From assembly GCA_009773455.1 (NCBI GenBank), contig WSXU01000001.1:374073-438072 (forward strand): a DNA stretch of 64,000 nucleotides. Direction: 5' to 3'. Below, in pieces: positions 37,329 through 46,958 of this stretch; within the stretch, counting starts at the first letter, position 1; each line of letters opens with the position of its first letter. A program made the translations under genes and the position numbers. The notes under the pieces were generated by a model. It was not told the origin of the DNA, searched no databases, and saw only the letters and a list, made by a program, of their open reading frames with translations. This stretch comes from Bacteroidota bacterium. Lineage in GTDB: Bacteria > Bacteroidota > Bacteroidia > Bacteroidales > Lentimicrobiaceae.

Positions 37329-38018
37329 ATGACAGCCTCAGAATATGCTGGTGCCCTGCAGGCCTTTTTTATGCCGCATTCCAACGCTTATAATGCCGGG
37401 AGAATGAGCAGATATATGCTTGACAAATATGAATTTTTCGGTATTCATTCACCGCTCAGGAAAAAACTGGTTGCCGGATTTGTCAGCATGAATGGCCTTC
37501 CGTCTCCTGAACAACTCGACGATACGGTAAGGCACACCTGGCAATTGCCGCAACGCGAACTGCATTATGCCATCATGGAGATTGCCTCACGAAAGGTTTA
37601 TCTCACCGATCCGGAGAGAATCAGACTGTTTGAATTTATGATTACAACCAATTCATGGTGGGATACCGTGGATTTTATCGCTGCCAACCTGGTCGGGCCC
37701 TGGCTTGTAAGACACAAGGCGGCGACCGGAAACATCACCCAGGCATTCATGGAGTCGGACAATATATGGCTGCAACGTACGGTATTGCTTTTTCAGCTCA
37801 AATACAAAAAAGAAACAGACCAGGAATTATTGTTCTCAACCATCCGGCAACTGAACAGTTCGAAAGAATTTTTTATCAGAAAAGCCATTGGCTGGGCACT
37901 TCGTGAATATTCAAAGACAAATCCCGGATCGGTTATTTCTTTTACTGACAATACGGAATTGTCGCCCCTGAGCAGGCGTGAAGCATTAAAAGTCATTTCA
38001 AAAAAAGGAATCATATGA
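37329..38018 (+). CDS. DNA alkylation repair protein, AlkD-like
   Basis: A 229-residue all-helical HEAT-like repeat protein of the AlkD/AlkC group. Landmarks are FFGIHSPLRKKLV, TNSWWDTVDFIAANLVGPWL with the conserved Trp-Asp, and FFIRKAIGWALREYSKTNP. AlkD-type glycosylases remove bulky N3/N7-alkyl purines. The gene starts 3 bp after the peptidase stop and overlaps the GNAT gene by 4 bp, so the three are likely co-transcribed despite unrelated roles. Confidence 0.9.
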   Translation: MTASEYAGALQAFFMPHSNAYNAGRMSRYMLDKYEFFGIHSPLRKKLVAGFVSMNGLPSPEQLDDTVRHTWQLPQRELHYAIMEIASRKVYLTDPERIRLFEFMITTNSWWDTVDFIAANLVGPWLVRHKAATGNITQAFMESDNIWLQRTVLLFQLKYKKETDQELLFSTIRQLNSSKEFFIRKAIGWALREYSKTNPGSVISFTDNTELSPLSRREALKVISKKGII

Positions 38019-38563
38019 ATGAAATTGCCGCAACCACCTGGTGGATGCAGATGACTTCACCACCACCTTCCATAACTCCGGAGAGCCTCCCCGAAGGATG
38101 CATGGCCATGCAGGCCATCAGGCCCATCCGGGCATTTTACCTGTATCTGTACACTTCAGTAGGCAGACCCTATCAATGGTATAACCGGCTGATGATGCCG
38201 GCCAGTGAACTTCAGCAACTGCTGAATGATGATCATACTGAAATCTGGGTATTATACTACAATGGCGTGCCTGCCGGATTCGTTGAGTATGATATTTCCC
38301 GATCAAAGGAGACCGAGATTGTTTATTTCGGACTTAGTTGCGACTTTACAGGGAAAAAACTGGGTCTTCCCTTTCTGAAATGGTGTATACAAAAAGCCTG
38401 GGAGAGGCCGGTTAGCCGGCTCTGGCTCCACACCTGCAACCTCGATCATCCTGCTGCCCTCAGCCTATACCAGAAAGCCGGTTTTGAAATCTACGATCAG
38501 GATACCATTATGCAGCAGACTCCGGACCCCGAGGATGATCCATACCTTTTGCTGCCATGGTAA
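38015..38563 (+). CDS. GNAT family N-acetyltransferase
   Basis: A 182-residue acetyltransferase. The central strands (EIWVLYYNGVPAGFVEYD) and the acetyl-CoA segment FTGKKLGLPFLKWCIQKA (a Q/RxxGxG/A-like loop in modified form) are followed by the C-terminal LYQKAGFEIYDQ typical of GNATs. The start overlaps the AlkD-like gene (ATGA). The acceptor substrate is unknown. A TTGGGT-TT-ACCCAA hairpin at 38569-38582 just after the stop may end the transcript. Confidence 0.85.
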   Translation: MNEIAATTWWMQMTSPPPSITPESLPEGCMAMQAIRPIRAFYLYLYTSVGRPYQWYNRLMMPASELQQLLNDDHTEIWVLYYNGVPAGFVEYDISRSKETEIVYFGLSCDFTGKKLGLPFLKWCIQKAWERPVSRLWLHTCNLDHPAALSLYQKAGFEIYDQDTIMQQTPDPEDDPYLLLPW

Positions 38564-38722
38564 CAGTTGGGTTTACCCAAATAGTTTTCAATCAAAAAAA
38601 TGAAAAGCCGGGAGTTAATGGTCAGGTTGACTTTTCTGACAATCATAAAAGGAGTATTGCAATAGCCGCCGTACAAATCAGTATATAATTTCCAGCGTTC
38701 AAAAAAATCATCAGAAATCAAC

Positions 38723-39355
38723 ATGACTGAAATAAACCAATTGATGGAAGAAAAAATTGCTGCGATCATTTCATGGGTATTGCATCCTATGCTTATACCT
38801 ACCTATGCCTTACTGCTTATTTTCAGCCAGGATGCCTTTTTTGTGATGATACTTCCCGGGAAGCTTAAACTCATCCTCACCGGCCTCATTGTTGCCAATA
38901 CCCTGCTGTTGCCGCTTATTTTTATCTGGATGATGCGGAAACGTGGAATCATCACCAGCTACCAGATGCCTCACAGAGCCGAACGGACTTTCCCTTTTGT
39001 GACTACTGCACTATTTTATTTTGCCACCTGGATTATGATGAATAACCTTGGATTACCGGGCGTATATTATTTGTTTGTTCTGGGTGGGGCTATCCTGATT
39101 GCGGTGGCAATGATCATCAACCTGTTCTGGAAGATCAGTATTCATATGGTTGGCATGGGTGGACTAACAGGTGGATTTATCGGTCTGAACTATCAGATGC
39201 TGATTAATTCTGGACCCCTGATTCTAATTCTGATTTTTTTATCGGGCCTTGTTGGTTTTGCAAGGCTCAAACAAAACACCCACGATGAGGCCCAGGTTTA
39301 TGTGGGATTCATGGTGGGTATTGCAGTAATGTCGGGTATTACTGTACTTCTCTGA
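38723..39355 (+). CDS. PAP2-like integral membrane protein
   Basis: A 210-residue protein with about six transmembrane helices. Between them lie traces of the three PAP2 phosphatase motifs: MPHRAERTFPF (for KxxxxxxRP), KISIHMVGMGG (for PSGH, with Ser-x-His) and ARLKQNTHDEAQVYVG (for SRxxxxxHxxxD, with Gln in place of the final Asp). This suggests a divergent lipid phosphatase or an inactive relative. It may be conserved in Bacteroidota, though I cannot check. It follows the GNAT gene by 160 bp. Confidence 0.75.
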   Translation: MTEINQLMEEKIAAIISWVLHPMLIPTYALLLIFSQDAFFVMILPGKLKLILTGLIVANTLLLPLIFIWMMRKRGIITSYQMPHRAERTFPFVTTALFYFATWIMMNNLGLPGVYYLFVLGGAILIAVAMIINLFWKISIHMVGMGGLTGGFIGLNYQMLINSGPLILILIFLSGLVGFARLKQNTHDEAQVYVGFMVGIAVMSGITVLL

Positions 39356-39356
39356 A

Positions 39357-40046
39357 TCAGAAAGGTCTGAGCGAAATGCCGATGGAAACCGGGTAAATGC
39401 CTGGACCTGCATTACTCTTAAATACTTTTGTCACCGAATAGAAGGCTGTGATGTTCACCCATTTGTAACCAACCTGAACAGTCGGTCCGAATCGCCAGGT
39501 TTCAAAATTGGGAAGATCGCTCTCTTTGGTTTTGATTTTGCTGGCATCGGTCATATCATCTCCCTTGTACTTGGTGTGTGCATTCAGTTTTACTCCAACC
39601 TTGGCACCTATGGCAAACCGGAAACCCTTTTCGCTTTTGTACCTGATTTCAAGTGGAAAATCAAGATAGGTCAGGCTGATTTTATTCTTCTTGTAATCAA
39701 TTTTATCGCCATTCAGGGCTTTTAAGGTATCGAGCGAGACAAAATAGGATGTACCGGTTGAATCCATCAGCATACCATTGCTAAAGAAATTGTGCATACC
39801 GAATCCGGCTCCGATTGAAAATGCAAAATTGCTTTCTTTGATCGGGAACGTGTACAATCCATAAATACTTGCCCCCTGGTTTATAGCGCGAAAATCTATG
39901 CCATCAGGAGCATCCATTACAAAATCATTAAAAATATCCGCACCGGTGGTAAATTTCTTCAGGAATGGTTCACCAACCTGCTTTTGTGCAGAAACAATTG
40001 AAGAAACTGTTATCACAGCCAGTAATAGGAGAATGGTTCGTTTCAT
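39357..40046 (-). CDS. Outer membrane beta-barrel (porin family) protein
   Basis: A 229-residue protein with signal peptide MKRTILLLLAVITVSSIVSA. The rest is alternating hydrophobic and polar strands (FAFSIGAGFGMHNFF, LTYLDFPLEIRYKS, FRFAIGAKVGVKLN) ending in VSIGISLRPF. The terminal Phe is the usual outer membrane insertion signal. This matches the PorT/OmpX-like "outer membrane beta-barrel" group of Bacteroidota. Its function is unknown. The stop is one base from that of the PAP2-like gene, so the two genes converge. Confidence 0.85.
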   Translation of the reverse strand: MKRTILLLLAVITVSSIVSAQKQVGEPFLKKFTTGADIFNDFVMDAPDGIDFRAINQGASIYGLYTFPIKESNFAFSIGAGFGMHNFFSNGMLMDSTGTSYFVSLDTLKALNGDKIDYKKNKISLTYLDFPLEIRYKSEKGFRFAIGAKVGVKLNAHTKYKGDDMTDASKIKTKESDLPNFETWRFGPTVQVGYKWVNITAFYSVTKVFKSNAGPGIYPVSIGISLRPF

Positions 40047-40123
40047 TGGTTAAAGTTTTATATGAGAGGGAGCTGATACAAAACGAATGCCGGAATGAAT
40101 GCCGGCCCGTATATATCTGAGTA

Positions 40124-40131
40124 CAAAGATA
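40124..40131 (-). promoter_or_regulatory. -7 promoter box of the outer membrane barrel gene
   Basis: The minus strand reads TATCTTTG, an exact consensus match, 77 bp upstream of the ATG at 40046. Confidence 0.6.
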
Positions 40132-40236
40132 GTGATTTTAAGAAAGGTTGAGACCCCACTGCCTGAATCGCTTCAGCAGAAAAAACAGATAATTCTCATT
40201 TGAGGGGAACGCGTTGGAAAATAATCAAATCAGACT

Positions 40237-40443
40237 TTATTCCTGGTCTGACTGAACATTGATGTCATTGATGTCGTTCGGTCCGGTCTGCTCCAGTTTG
40301 TCATGATGAAACAACCTGGCCCACTGTTCAACCTTGTCAAGTTCATCCTGCTTCAGCCATCGCCTGGATTTCTGAAACTCCTTCAGGAACAATGTCCTGT
40401 CAAAGCTGACTCTTTTTAATTTTTCGATGAAATAGTCCTGCAT
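40237..40443 (-). CDS. Small hypothetical protein (68 residues)
   Basis: A 68-residue, highly charged, predicted helical protein (LKQDELDKVEQWARLFHH) with an acidic Asn/Asp-rich tail ending NVQSDQE. There is no signal peptide or membrane helix. A near-consensus -7 box (CATCTTTG on the minus strand, 40474-40481) lies 30 bp upstream of its ATG, which supports it being a real gene. I do not recognise a family. Confidence 0.55.
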   Translation of the reverse strand: MQDYFIEKLKRVSFDRTLFLKEFQKSRRWLKQDELDKVEQWARLFHHDKLEQTGPNDINDINVQSDQE

Positions 40444-40589
40444 AGAAATCTATGACCTTACGAATCTGTAAAGACAAAGATGGCATAAAAAAGAATACAA
40501 ATGCTTGTTAAATTATCAAACGCCGGGATATTTTTATCCACCGGCATGGTTTCATGAACAACTGCCTGAATTTCAATCAGCGTCCTGTT

Positions 40590-41333
40590 TCAATCATCGA
40601 ACCCGGGGCGTTTAAAATCCATTGCTTCCGGGAAAACTTTGAGTGCCCGCTTTTTTATTCTTTCGAGCCTGACGAGGGCTTCGAGCAGAACATCTTCTTC
40701 GGAAGGTAAAAACCGCAACACCAAAGCCAGGGCTTCGATCGACCTGTTTACGGCTATTATGGCGATTTTTGCTGATCCATTGTTATCAGAGCGCCCTTCG
40801 GTGGTATCTTCGAACGGGGCAAGCGAAGCCCGTGAGAACTTAACCGCTATAAAATGAATGTACCATTTTAAAACCTCGAGGGCATCCTGCAGCACCAGGT
40901 AATCGGCATGTGAATTTTCATTCAGTGCAGAAAGGGTTTCTTCTATCTTTTTATTGTTCTTGCCAAGCCACTTGAACAGCCATTTGGCATGCTCATCAGA
41001 TTTTTTTACAAGATAGCTGTCTTTCCCCGGCTTCCTCAGATCGGTATCATCTTCATCCAGTGCATCGAAATCGATTCCATGCTCTTTCGCTAGGTCGTGG
41101 AGCAGTTCCATGGCATCCTCAAGCATTGCGCCTACGTAGCTGGCCAGGTCCTTTTCGGGTTCGTTGCTTTCTTTGCGGATGCGTTCTTCTTCTTCTCCCA
41201 TGGCAAAAACAGTGCATCTGGAAGTAAAAGCACATCGCTCACACCACCTGTCGCAATAGTTATGTATGCCTGAAATTATGTCCCTCGTTTCCCTGATTCT
41301 CTGAAATTGATCCAGGGCACTTTTACCACTCAT
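40590..41333 (-). CDS. Unknown cytosolic protein with N-terminal cysteine cluster
   Basis: A 247-residue protein. Near residues 27-40 it has CDRWCERCAFTSRC, a C-x3-C-x2-C-x5-C cluster that could bind zinc or an iron-sulfur centre. The remainder is acidic and mostly helical (EDAMELLHDLAKEHG, ALEVLKWYIHFIAVKFSRA, LLEALVRLERIKKRALKVFP). There is no signal peptide. The family is not recognised. It sits between a small hypothetical gene and an S9 peptidase without tight spacing to either. Confidence 0.75.
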   Translation of the reverse strand: MSGKSALDQFQRIRETRDIISGIHNYCDRWCERCAFTSRCTVFAMGEEEERIRKESNEPEKDLASYVGAMLEDAMELLHDLAKEHGIDFDALDEDDTDLRKPGKDSYLVKKSDEHAKWLFKWLGKNNKKIEETLSALNENSHADYLVLQDALEVLKWYIHFIAVKFSRASLAPFEDTTEGRSDNNGSAKIAIIAVNRSIEALALVLRFLPSEEDVLLEALVRLERIKKRALKVFPEAMDFKRPGFDD

Positions 41334-41428
41334 AAGTCCGGTTTTGTTACAATATAATCACCGGAAAAACGAAAGGTAACTCAATAATCCTGTCTGATTA
41401 CATGAAAACGGTACAAAAATGGCGAAAT

Positions 41429-43579
41429 CTATTCAGCAATACCGACCCTGTTCAGAATAAATGCCACCTCAAAGGCCGTCTCCTTCAGCGCATCAAACCT
41501 TCCGGTTGCTCCGCCATGACCTGATTCCATGTTGGTTTTGAGCAACAGAATGTTGTTGTCTGTCTTAAGAGACCGGAGTCGGGCAACGAACTTGGCCGGT
41601 TCATGGTACCCGACCTGTGAATCGTTCAGACCACCTGTTACCAGCATGTGCGGATAATTTTGTGCCTTAACATTGTCGTAGGGTGAGTAGGAAAGCATAT
41701 ACCTGTAATACTCCTCTTCGTTAGGATTGCCCCATTCTTCATACTCCTGGGTTGTCAGCGGAAGGCTTGTATCGAGCATGGTATTGATCACATCCACAAA
41801 GGGCACCTGGGCCACAACCGTATGAAACAGGTCAGGCCTTATATTGACAACTGCACCCATCAGCAAACCACCCGCACTGCCGCCCATGATGGCAAGTTTA
41901 TCAGAAGCAGTATACTTGTCGGCAATCAGTTGCTCCCCACAGGAGATAAAGTCCGTAAAGGTATTTTTCTTTTTCAGCAGTTTCCCGTCTTCATACCACT
42001 GCTCACCCATATCGCTGCCTCCCCTGATCTGGGCGATGGCAAAAACAAATCCACGGTCAATCAGGCTGTAGAAACTTGAAATAAAGTAGGCATCTGAACT
42101 ATAACCATATGAACCATAGGAGTAGAGCAGAGCCGGGTTGCTCCCGTCCTTTTTCAGTGATTTCTTATATACCACCGACATGGGCACTTTAACACCGTCG
42201 CCGGCTGTTGCCCATACCCGCTCAACTGTATAATCGTCGGGATTAAAACCACCCGGGATCTCCTGTTGTTTAAGCAGGGTGCTTTTACCCGACTTCATAT
42301 CGTAATCAAAAACACTGGTAGGACGGTTCAGAGAGGTATAACCGTAACGAAGGCTGGTTGCAGTATATTCAGGGGTTCCGCTCAGGTAAGCTGTATAAAC
42401 CGGTTCAGGGAAATCAATGGACTGCCGTTTACCATCTTTCAGTCCAAGTAATGAAATCTCACTCAGACCATTCCTGCGGACCTGAACAGCAAGAAAATCC
42501 TGAAAAACCTCCAGCCCTTCAATTTTTGCATTTTTATCATGCGGTACGACCACCTTCCAGCTATTCCTGTTTTCATATCCTTTCAACGGTGCCTCATAAA
42601 CCATAGAATTGAGGTTATCCCTGTCTTTATACTGAATAAAGAATTTATCCCTGTGATGATATACATGATACTCAACATCTTTAACCCTGGGAATAAATAC
42701 TTTAAACTTCCCGCCGGGCTCATTCGCCGGAAGGTACTGATATTCAGATGTAGAGAAGCTTCCTGATGTGATGAAAAGGAAATCATCGGTTTTACTCTTT
42801 TCCACATTCACAGTAAACTGCTCGTCCGATTCCTCGAAAATCAGTTCATCCGGCTGATCAGATCCAAGGATATGCCTGTAAACGCGATAGGCCCGCAGGG
42901 CATCGTTTCCGAGGGTGTAAAAGATGGTTTTGCTGTCGTTGGCCCAGGCAAATCCCTGAACTTTATCAATGCTCAGCGGCAGATCACTTCCGGTAACAAG
43001 ATCCCGGATTTTAAGGGTAAAATCGGCATATGATCCGGTTTCATTTGAAGCATAGGCCGCAAGCTTGTTATCGGTGCTGATATTATACCCGGCAAAAATA
43101 AATGCCTGCTTTCCCTCTGCCATATTGTTCACATTAAATATCACCTCTTCCGGGGCAGCAACACTCCCCTTTTTGCGGCAATATATTCTGTACTGTTTTC
43201 CTTCTTCAGTCCTGGAATAATAATAGTAACCATGATCGAGCTGAGGTACCGTTTCATCGGTTTCCTTGATGCGGCCCTTCATTTCAGCGAAAAGCTTCTC
43301 CTGCAATGGCTGTGTTGTTTTCATCACGGTATCGCAATAGGCATTTTCTGCATTCAGGTAAGCAATCACATCAGGATTGGTTTTTTCTTTCAGCCAGAAA
43401 TAATTATCGGTTCGCTGATTACCGAATTCATTGAATAGTTCTGGTTTGATCGCGGCTACCGGTGGTGCCGGGAAATCGCCTTGCATGGTTATTTTCACTT
43501 TAGTTTCGGTTGTTTGGTTGCAGGCAGCCAGGCCAAGGGCCAGGGCTATTGCCATAAGTAATCTGATACCCTGTGACAT
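41429..43579 (-). CDS. Prolyl oligopeptidase family (S9A) serine peptidase, lipoprotein
   Basis: A 716-residue peptidase resembling oligopeptidase B/PtrB. The N terminus has a lipobox (LALGLAAC), so it is exported and lipid-anchored. A seven-bladed propeller follows. The alpha/beta-hydrolase domain has Ser568 in GGSAGG, Asp653 in GGLNDSQV and His688 in MESGHGG, a complete catalytic triad. It should cleave short peptides after proline or basic residues; which of these is not fixed by motifs. It is transcribed alone, downstream of rpoN by about 145 bp on the same strand. Confidence 0.95.
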   Translation of the reverse strand: MSQGIRLLMAIALALGLAACNQTTETKVKITMQGDFPAPPVAAIKPELFNEFGNQRTDNYFWLKEKTNPDVIAYLNAENAYCDTVMKTTQPLQEKLFAEMKGRIKETDETVPQLDHGYYYYSRTEEGKQYRIYCRKKGSVAAPEEVIFNVNNMAEGKQAFIFAGYNISTDNKLAAYASNETGSYADFTLKIRDLVTGSDLPLSIDKVQGFAWANDSKTIFYTLGNDALRAYRVYRHILGSDQPDELIFEESDEQFTVNVEKSKTDDFLFITSGSFSTSEYQYLPANEPGGKFKVFIPRVKDVEYHVYHHRDKFFIQYKDRDNLNSMVYEAPLKGYENRNSWKVVVPHDKNAKIEGLEVFQDFLAVQVRRNGLSEISLLGLKDGKRQSIDFPEPVYTAYLSGTPEYTATSLRYGYTSLNRPTSVFDYDMKSGKSTLLKQQEIPGGFNPDDYTVERVWATAGDGVKVPMSVVYKKSLKKDGSNPALLYSYGSYGYSSDAYFISSFYSLIDRGFVFAIAQIRGGSDMGEQWYEDGKLLKKKNTFTDFISCGEQLIADKYTASDKLAIMGGSAGGLLMGAVVNIRPDLFHTVVAQVPFVDVINTMLDTSLPLTTQEYEEWGNPNEEEYYRYMLSYSPYDNVKAQNYPHMLVTGGLNDSQVGYHEPAKFVARLRSLKTDNNILLLKTNMESGHGGATGRFDALKETAFEVAFILNRVGIAE

Positions 43580-43723
43580 AATAAGGTTGGTTAATGTTTC
43601 CGGATGTAAATGTAGAAAAAAGAAAAAGGCAGGGGAGCTAAAAAGGCGACTTCAGCGAACTGTGCGATAAAACCGGTGCTAATGTCCGATCAATGCTGGC
43701 TGGTTGACGTGAGGAAAATTACT

Positions 43724-45190
43724 TTAAAGTTCCTTCCTCAGCCTTGCCACAGGGATATTCAGCTGCTCACGGTATTTGGCTACAGTGCGCCGGGCTATGT
43801 TGTACCCCTTGTCTTTAAGAATGTCCGTCAACTGCTCATCGGTAAGCGGTTTCCCTTTTTCTTCAGCCTCGATACAATCGGAGAGAATTTTCTTGATTTC
43901 ACGGGTGGAAACCTCTTCACCTGAATCTGTTTGCATCGATTCCGAGAAGAAGCTCTTCAGGAGGAAAGTGCCGTAAGGGGTTTGCACGTATTTGGAATTG
44001 GCAACACGCGATATGGTGGAGATGTCAAGGCCTACAACCTCAGCAATGTCCTTGAGGATCATTGGCCGGAGTTTGGTTTCGTCTCCCGTAAGGAAATATT
44101 CGCGCTGATAATTCATGATGGCATCCATCGTAACATAAAGCGTGTTCTGTCGTTGCTTGATGGCATCGATAAACCATTTCGCAGAATCAATTTTCTGCCT
44201 GATAAACATTACTGCCTCTTTCTGGCTGGTGCTTTTCGATTTGCTTTCAGCGTAGGTTTCGAGCATATCCACATACGTCCTGCTGAGCCTGAGTTCAGGC
44301 ATATTGCGCGAATTCACCTGAAGTTCGAGATCTTCATCCTTGTTGTAGATGAAGAAATCGGGCATGATATAATGATTCGACTTTGTGGTATCGCTCATCG
44401 AATTTCCCGGTTTGGGATTGAGCTTCAGTATTTCATTAACGGCATCGCGCAGTTCTTCGTCACTGACCCGCGCTTTTTTGGATATCTTATCGTAATGCTT
44501 CTTGGTAAGTTCATCAAAATAACGCTCAATCAGGAGGATGGCCAGCAAGGTTGCAGGGGTAGGCGGATCCTGTCTTCTGAGTTGTATGAGCAGGCATTCG
44601 CGCAGATCGCGTGCGCCGACACCGGGTGGGTCAAACTCCTGGACTACCTTCAGCATCCGGTTCAACTCTTCAGGTGTAGTGGTAATGTTCTGCGTAAAGG
44701 CAAGGTCGTCGACCATGGCATTCAGGTTGCGGTTCAGGTAACCCGAATCGTCAAGATTTCCGATGATATAAGTGGCAATCTGAACCTGTCGTTCATCCAG
44801 AAGGCGCAATCCAAGCTGTGAGATAAGCATCTCGTTGAAGCTGATACCTGAGGCATAAGGCACTTCACGGTGTTCATCATCTGCACTGCTGTTGTTCGCG
44901 TTCAGGCGGTATGCAGGAACATCATCATCATCCAGGTAATCGGTAATATCAAAATCATCGCGTTCACGGTCCAGTTCTTCTACGGGATCCGGTTCTGTCT
45001 CAGGCAACTGGTCGCTGACTTCCCCGTCTGATTCCGGATCCCCTGAATCCTCAAGGGCCGGATTTTCTTCGATCTCCTGTTTGATACGCTGCTCAAGGGC
45101 AATGGAAGGGATTTGCAGCAATTTCATAAGCAGAATCTGCTGTGGCGACAGTTTCTGGAGTAGTTTCTGCTGTAGTTTCTGGGTTAACAT
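43724..45190 (-). CDS. rpoN: RNA polymerase sigma-54 factor
   Basis: A 488-residue sigma-54 from the ATG at 45190. The N-terminal activator-interacting region starts QKLQQKLLQKLSPQQILLMKLLQIP. An acidic linker follows (residues about 45-110), then the core-binding domain (GVGARDLRECLLIQL). The DNA-binding region has the helix-turn-helix (DISTISRVANSKYVQTPYGT) and the C-terminal RpoN box ARRTVAKYREQLNIP. Upstream in-frame codons to 45229 overlap the -7-like box and are unlikely to be translated. No enhancer-binding activator is adjacent. Confidence 0.97.
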   Translation of the reverse strand: MLTQKLQQKLLQKLSPQQILLMKLLQIPSIALEQRIKQEIEENPALEDSGDPESDGEVSDQLPETEPDPVEELDRERDDFDITDYLDDDDVPAYRLNANNSSADDEHREVPYASGISFNEMLISQLGLRLLDERQVQIATYIIGNLDDSGYLNRNLNAMVDDLAFTQNITTTPEELNRMLKVVQEFDPPGVGARDLRECLLIQLRRQDPPTPATLLAILLIERYFDELTKKHYDKISKKARVSDEELRDAVNEILKLNPKPGNSMSDTTKSNHYIMPDFFIYNKDEDLELQVNSRNMPELRLSRTYVDMLETYAESKSKSTSQKEAVMFIRQKIDSAKWFIDAIKQRQNTLYVTMDAIMNYQREYFLTGDETKLRPMILKDIAEVVGLDISTISRVANSKYVQTPYGTFLLKSFFSESMQTDSGEEVSTREIKKILSDCIEAEEKGKPLTDEQLTDILKDKGYNIARRTVAKYREQLNIPVARLRKEL

Positions 45191-45214
45191 GCAATTTCCT
45201 TCATTAAAACGATG

Positions 45215-45222
45215 CGAATATA
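45215..45222 (-). promoter_or_regulatory. Possible -7 box of rpoN
   Basis: The minus strand reads TATATTCG, one mismatch from TAnnTTTG, 24 bp upstream of the ATG at 45190. Confidence 0.45.
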
Positions 45223-45358
45223 CTGGCAAGTTACGAAAAATCCGCCACTGATAAAACGATTTTTTATCCGGTTTATTGGTTAAGGTGTTGTTCTATCCCT
45301 AAATTCTGTCTATTTATCGGGTTAGGCTGAAAATGTAACTCAGGTGCAGTAAAAAGTA

Positions 45359-46765
45359 TTAAAACTCGGCATTCTGTGGTGTCCTTGGGAAAGGGATAAC
45401 ATCGCGGATGTTTGCCATACCGGTAACAAACAGGATCAGACGTTCGAAGCCAAGACCGAACCCGGCATGAGGCGCCGTACCAAACCGACGGGTATCGAGA
45501 TACCACCAGATGTCCTTTTCGGGTATATGCATCTCGCGGCAACGATCGGTCAGCTTTTCAAGTACTTCTTCACGCTGCGAACCACCGATGATCTCGCCGA
45601 TGCGCGGAAACAACACATCCATGGCCCTCACGGTTTTTCCATCGTCGTTCTGCTTCATATAGAATGCCTTGATCTGTCTGGGGTAATCGGTCAGTATTAC
45701 CGGACGCTGAAAATGCTTCTCGACCAGGTATCGCTCATGTTCGCTCTGCAGATCGGTTCCCCAGTCTACCGGGAATTCAAATTTCTGCCCTGAAGCCATC
45801 AGAATTTCGATGGCTCCGGTATAGGTCAAACGTTTGAAATCGTTGTCAACCACGAATTTCAGCCGGTCAATCAACTCATTGTCATACATTTTATTGAGGA
45901 ATTCCAGATCGTCGAAGCAATGCTCCAGGGCATAGCTCACGAGGTATTTCAGAAAATCCTCAGCAAGATCCATGTTATCTGTAATATCATAAAATGCCAT
46001 TTCGGGTTCTATCATCCAGAATTCAGCCAGATGACGCGGGGTGTTGGAGTTCTCGGCCCTGAAAGTCGGCCCGAAGGTATAGATGTTTGAAAGGGCAAGG
46101 GCTCCAAGTTCACCTTCAAGCTGGCCTGACACGGTAAGATTTGTGGCTTTACCAAAAAAATCCTGGGTGTAATCCACCTCTCCTGTCTCCGTTAAAGGTG
46201 GCTTTACCGGATCGAGCGTGGTAACACGGAACATGGCACCGGCTCCTTCAGCATCTGATCCCGTGATAATCGGTGTATGAAGATAGAAGAAACCATGGTC
46301 GTTGAAGTATTTGTGAATGGCGAAAGCCATGGCATGACGGATGCGCAGTACAGCCCCGAAAGTATTGGTTCTTGGCCTGAGATGTGCTATTTCACGCAGA
46401 AACTCAAGCGTGTGGCCCTTTTTCTGAAGGGGATAGGTTTCAGCATCGGCAGTGCCATAAACTTCAATCTCCTTTGCCTGAACTTCAACCGCCTGTCCCT
46501 GGCCGGGAGATTCAACGAGAATACCGTTTACCGAAATACAGGAACCCGTGGTAATCAGTTTCATGGTTGTTTCATCAAAGCCGGCCAGATCAACCACGAT
46601 TTGGATGCTGTGAACAATTGAACCGTCGTTGAGTGCTATAAAGGCCACATTTTTGTTACCCCGCTTTGTACGTACCCATCCCTTCAGGTTTACCATGTTA
46701 CCGGCTCCTATCGACTGCCAGTTATGCAGAATATCTGCAATTTTAGTTCTCTTCAACAGTTCCAT
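45359..46765 (-). CDS. asnS: Asparaginyl-tRNA synthetase
   Basis: A 468-residue class II synthetase. The N-terminal OB-fold anticodon domain ([21 protein letters not shown]) is followed by the class II catalytic core: motif 2 [22 protein letters not shown] and motif 3 [17 protein letters not shown]. The Asn-specific start and length match bacterial AsnRS rather than AspRS (about 590 residues with a GAD insertion). It has its own consensus promoter box and is followed by rpoN after 130-170 bp. Confidence 0.97.
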   Translation of the reverse strand: MELLKRTKIADILHNWQSIGAGNMVNLKGWVRTKRGNKNVAFIALNDGSIVHSIQIVVDLAGFDETTMKLITTGSCISVNGILVESPGQGQAVEVQAKEIEVYGTADAETYPLQKKGHTLEFLREIAHLRPRTNTFGAVLRIRHAMAFAIHKYFNDHGFFYLHTPIITGSDAEGAGAMFRVTTLDPVKPPLTETGEVDYTQDFFGKATNLTVSGQLEGELGALALSNIYTFGPTFRAENSNTPRHLAEFWMIEPEMAFYDITDNMDLAEDFLKYLVSYALEHCFDDLEFLNKMYDNELIDRLKFVVDNDFKRLTYTGAIEILMASGQKFEFPVDWGTDLQSEHERYLVEKHFQRPVILTDYPRQIKAFYMKQNDDGKTVRAMDVLFPRIGEIIGGSQREEVLEKLTDRCREMHIPEKDIWWYLDTRRFGTAPHAGFGLGFERLILFVTGMANIRDVIPFPRTPQNAEF

Positions 46766-46832
46766 TTCAAAAATTTAAAATTGATTTTCAGGAATTAATA
46801 ATACCTAACCGGTACAACCGGTAAAGCGAGGG

Positions 46833-46840
46833 CAAAGTTA
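46833..46840 (-). promoter_or_regulatory. -7 promoter box of asnS
   Basis: The minus strand reads TAACTTTG, an exact consensus match, 67 bp upstream of the asnS ATG. Confidence 0.6.
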
Positions 46841-46936
46841 AGAAATTTCCGGATGAGATGGGAAGAGGGTTACCGACATCGGACCAACATGAATATGCCA
46901 GGAAATACCTCTTTGCTCCTGCCCGCAGGATTTTAT

Positions 46937-46944
46937 TACTTTTG
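46937..46944 (+). promoter_or_regulatory. -7 promoter box of the DAHP synthase gene
   Basis: TACTTTTG matches TAnnTTTG, 14 bp upstream of the ATG at 46959. A TTTG at 46912-46915, 21 bp earlier, may be the -33 element. Confidence 0.6.
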
Positions 46945-46958
46945 CTGAAAATAGCAAG

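Noticed and set aside
43931-44821. 296-residue open frame opposite rpoN
   Set aside because: It is the complementary shadow of a certain sigma-54 gene; no recognisable domain and no promoter box.
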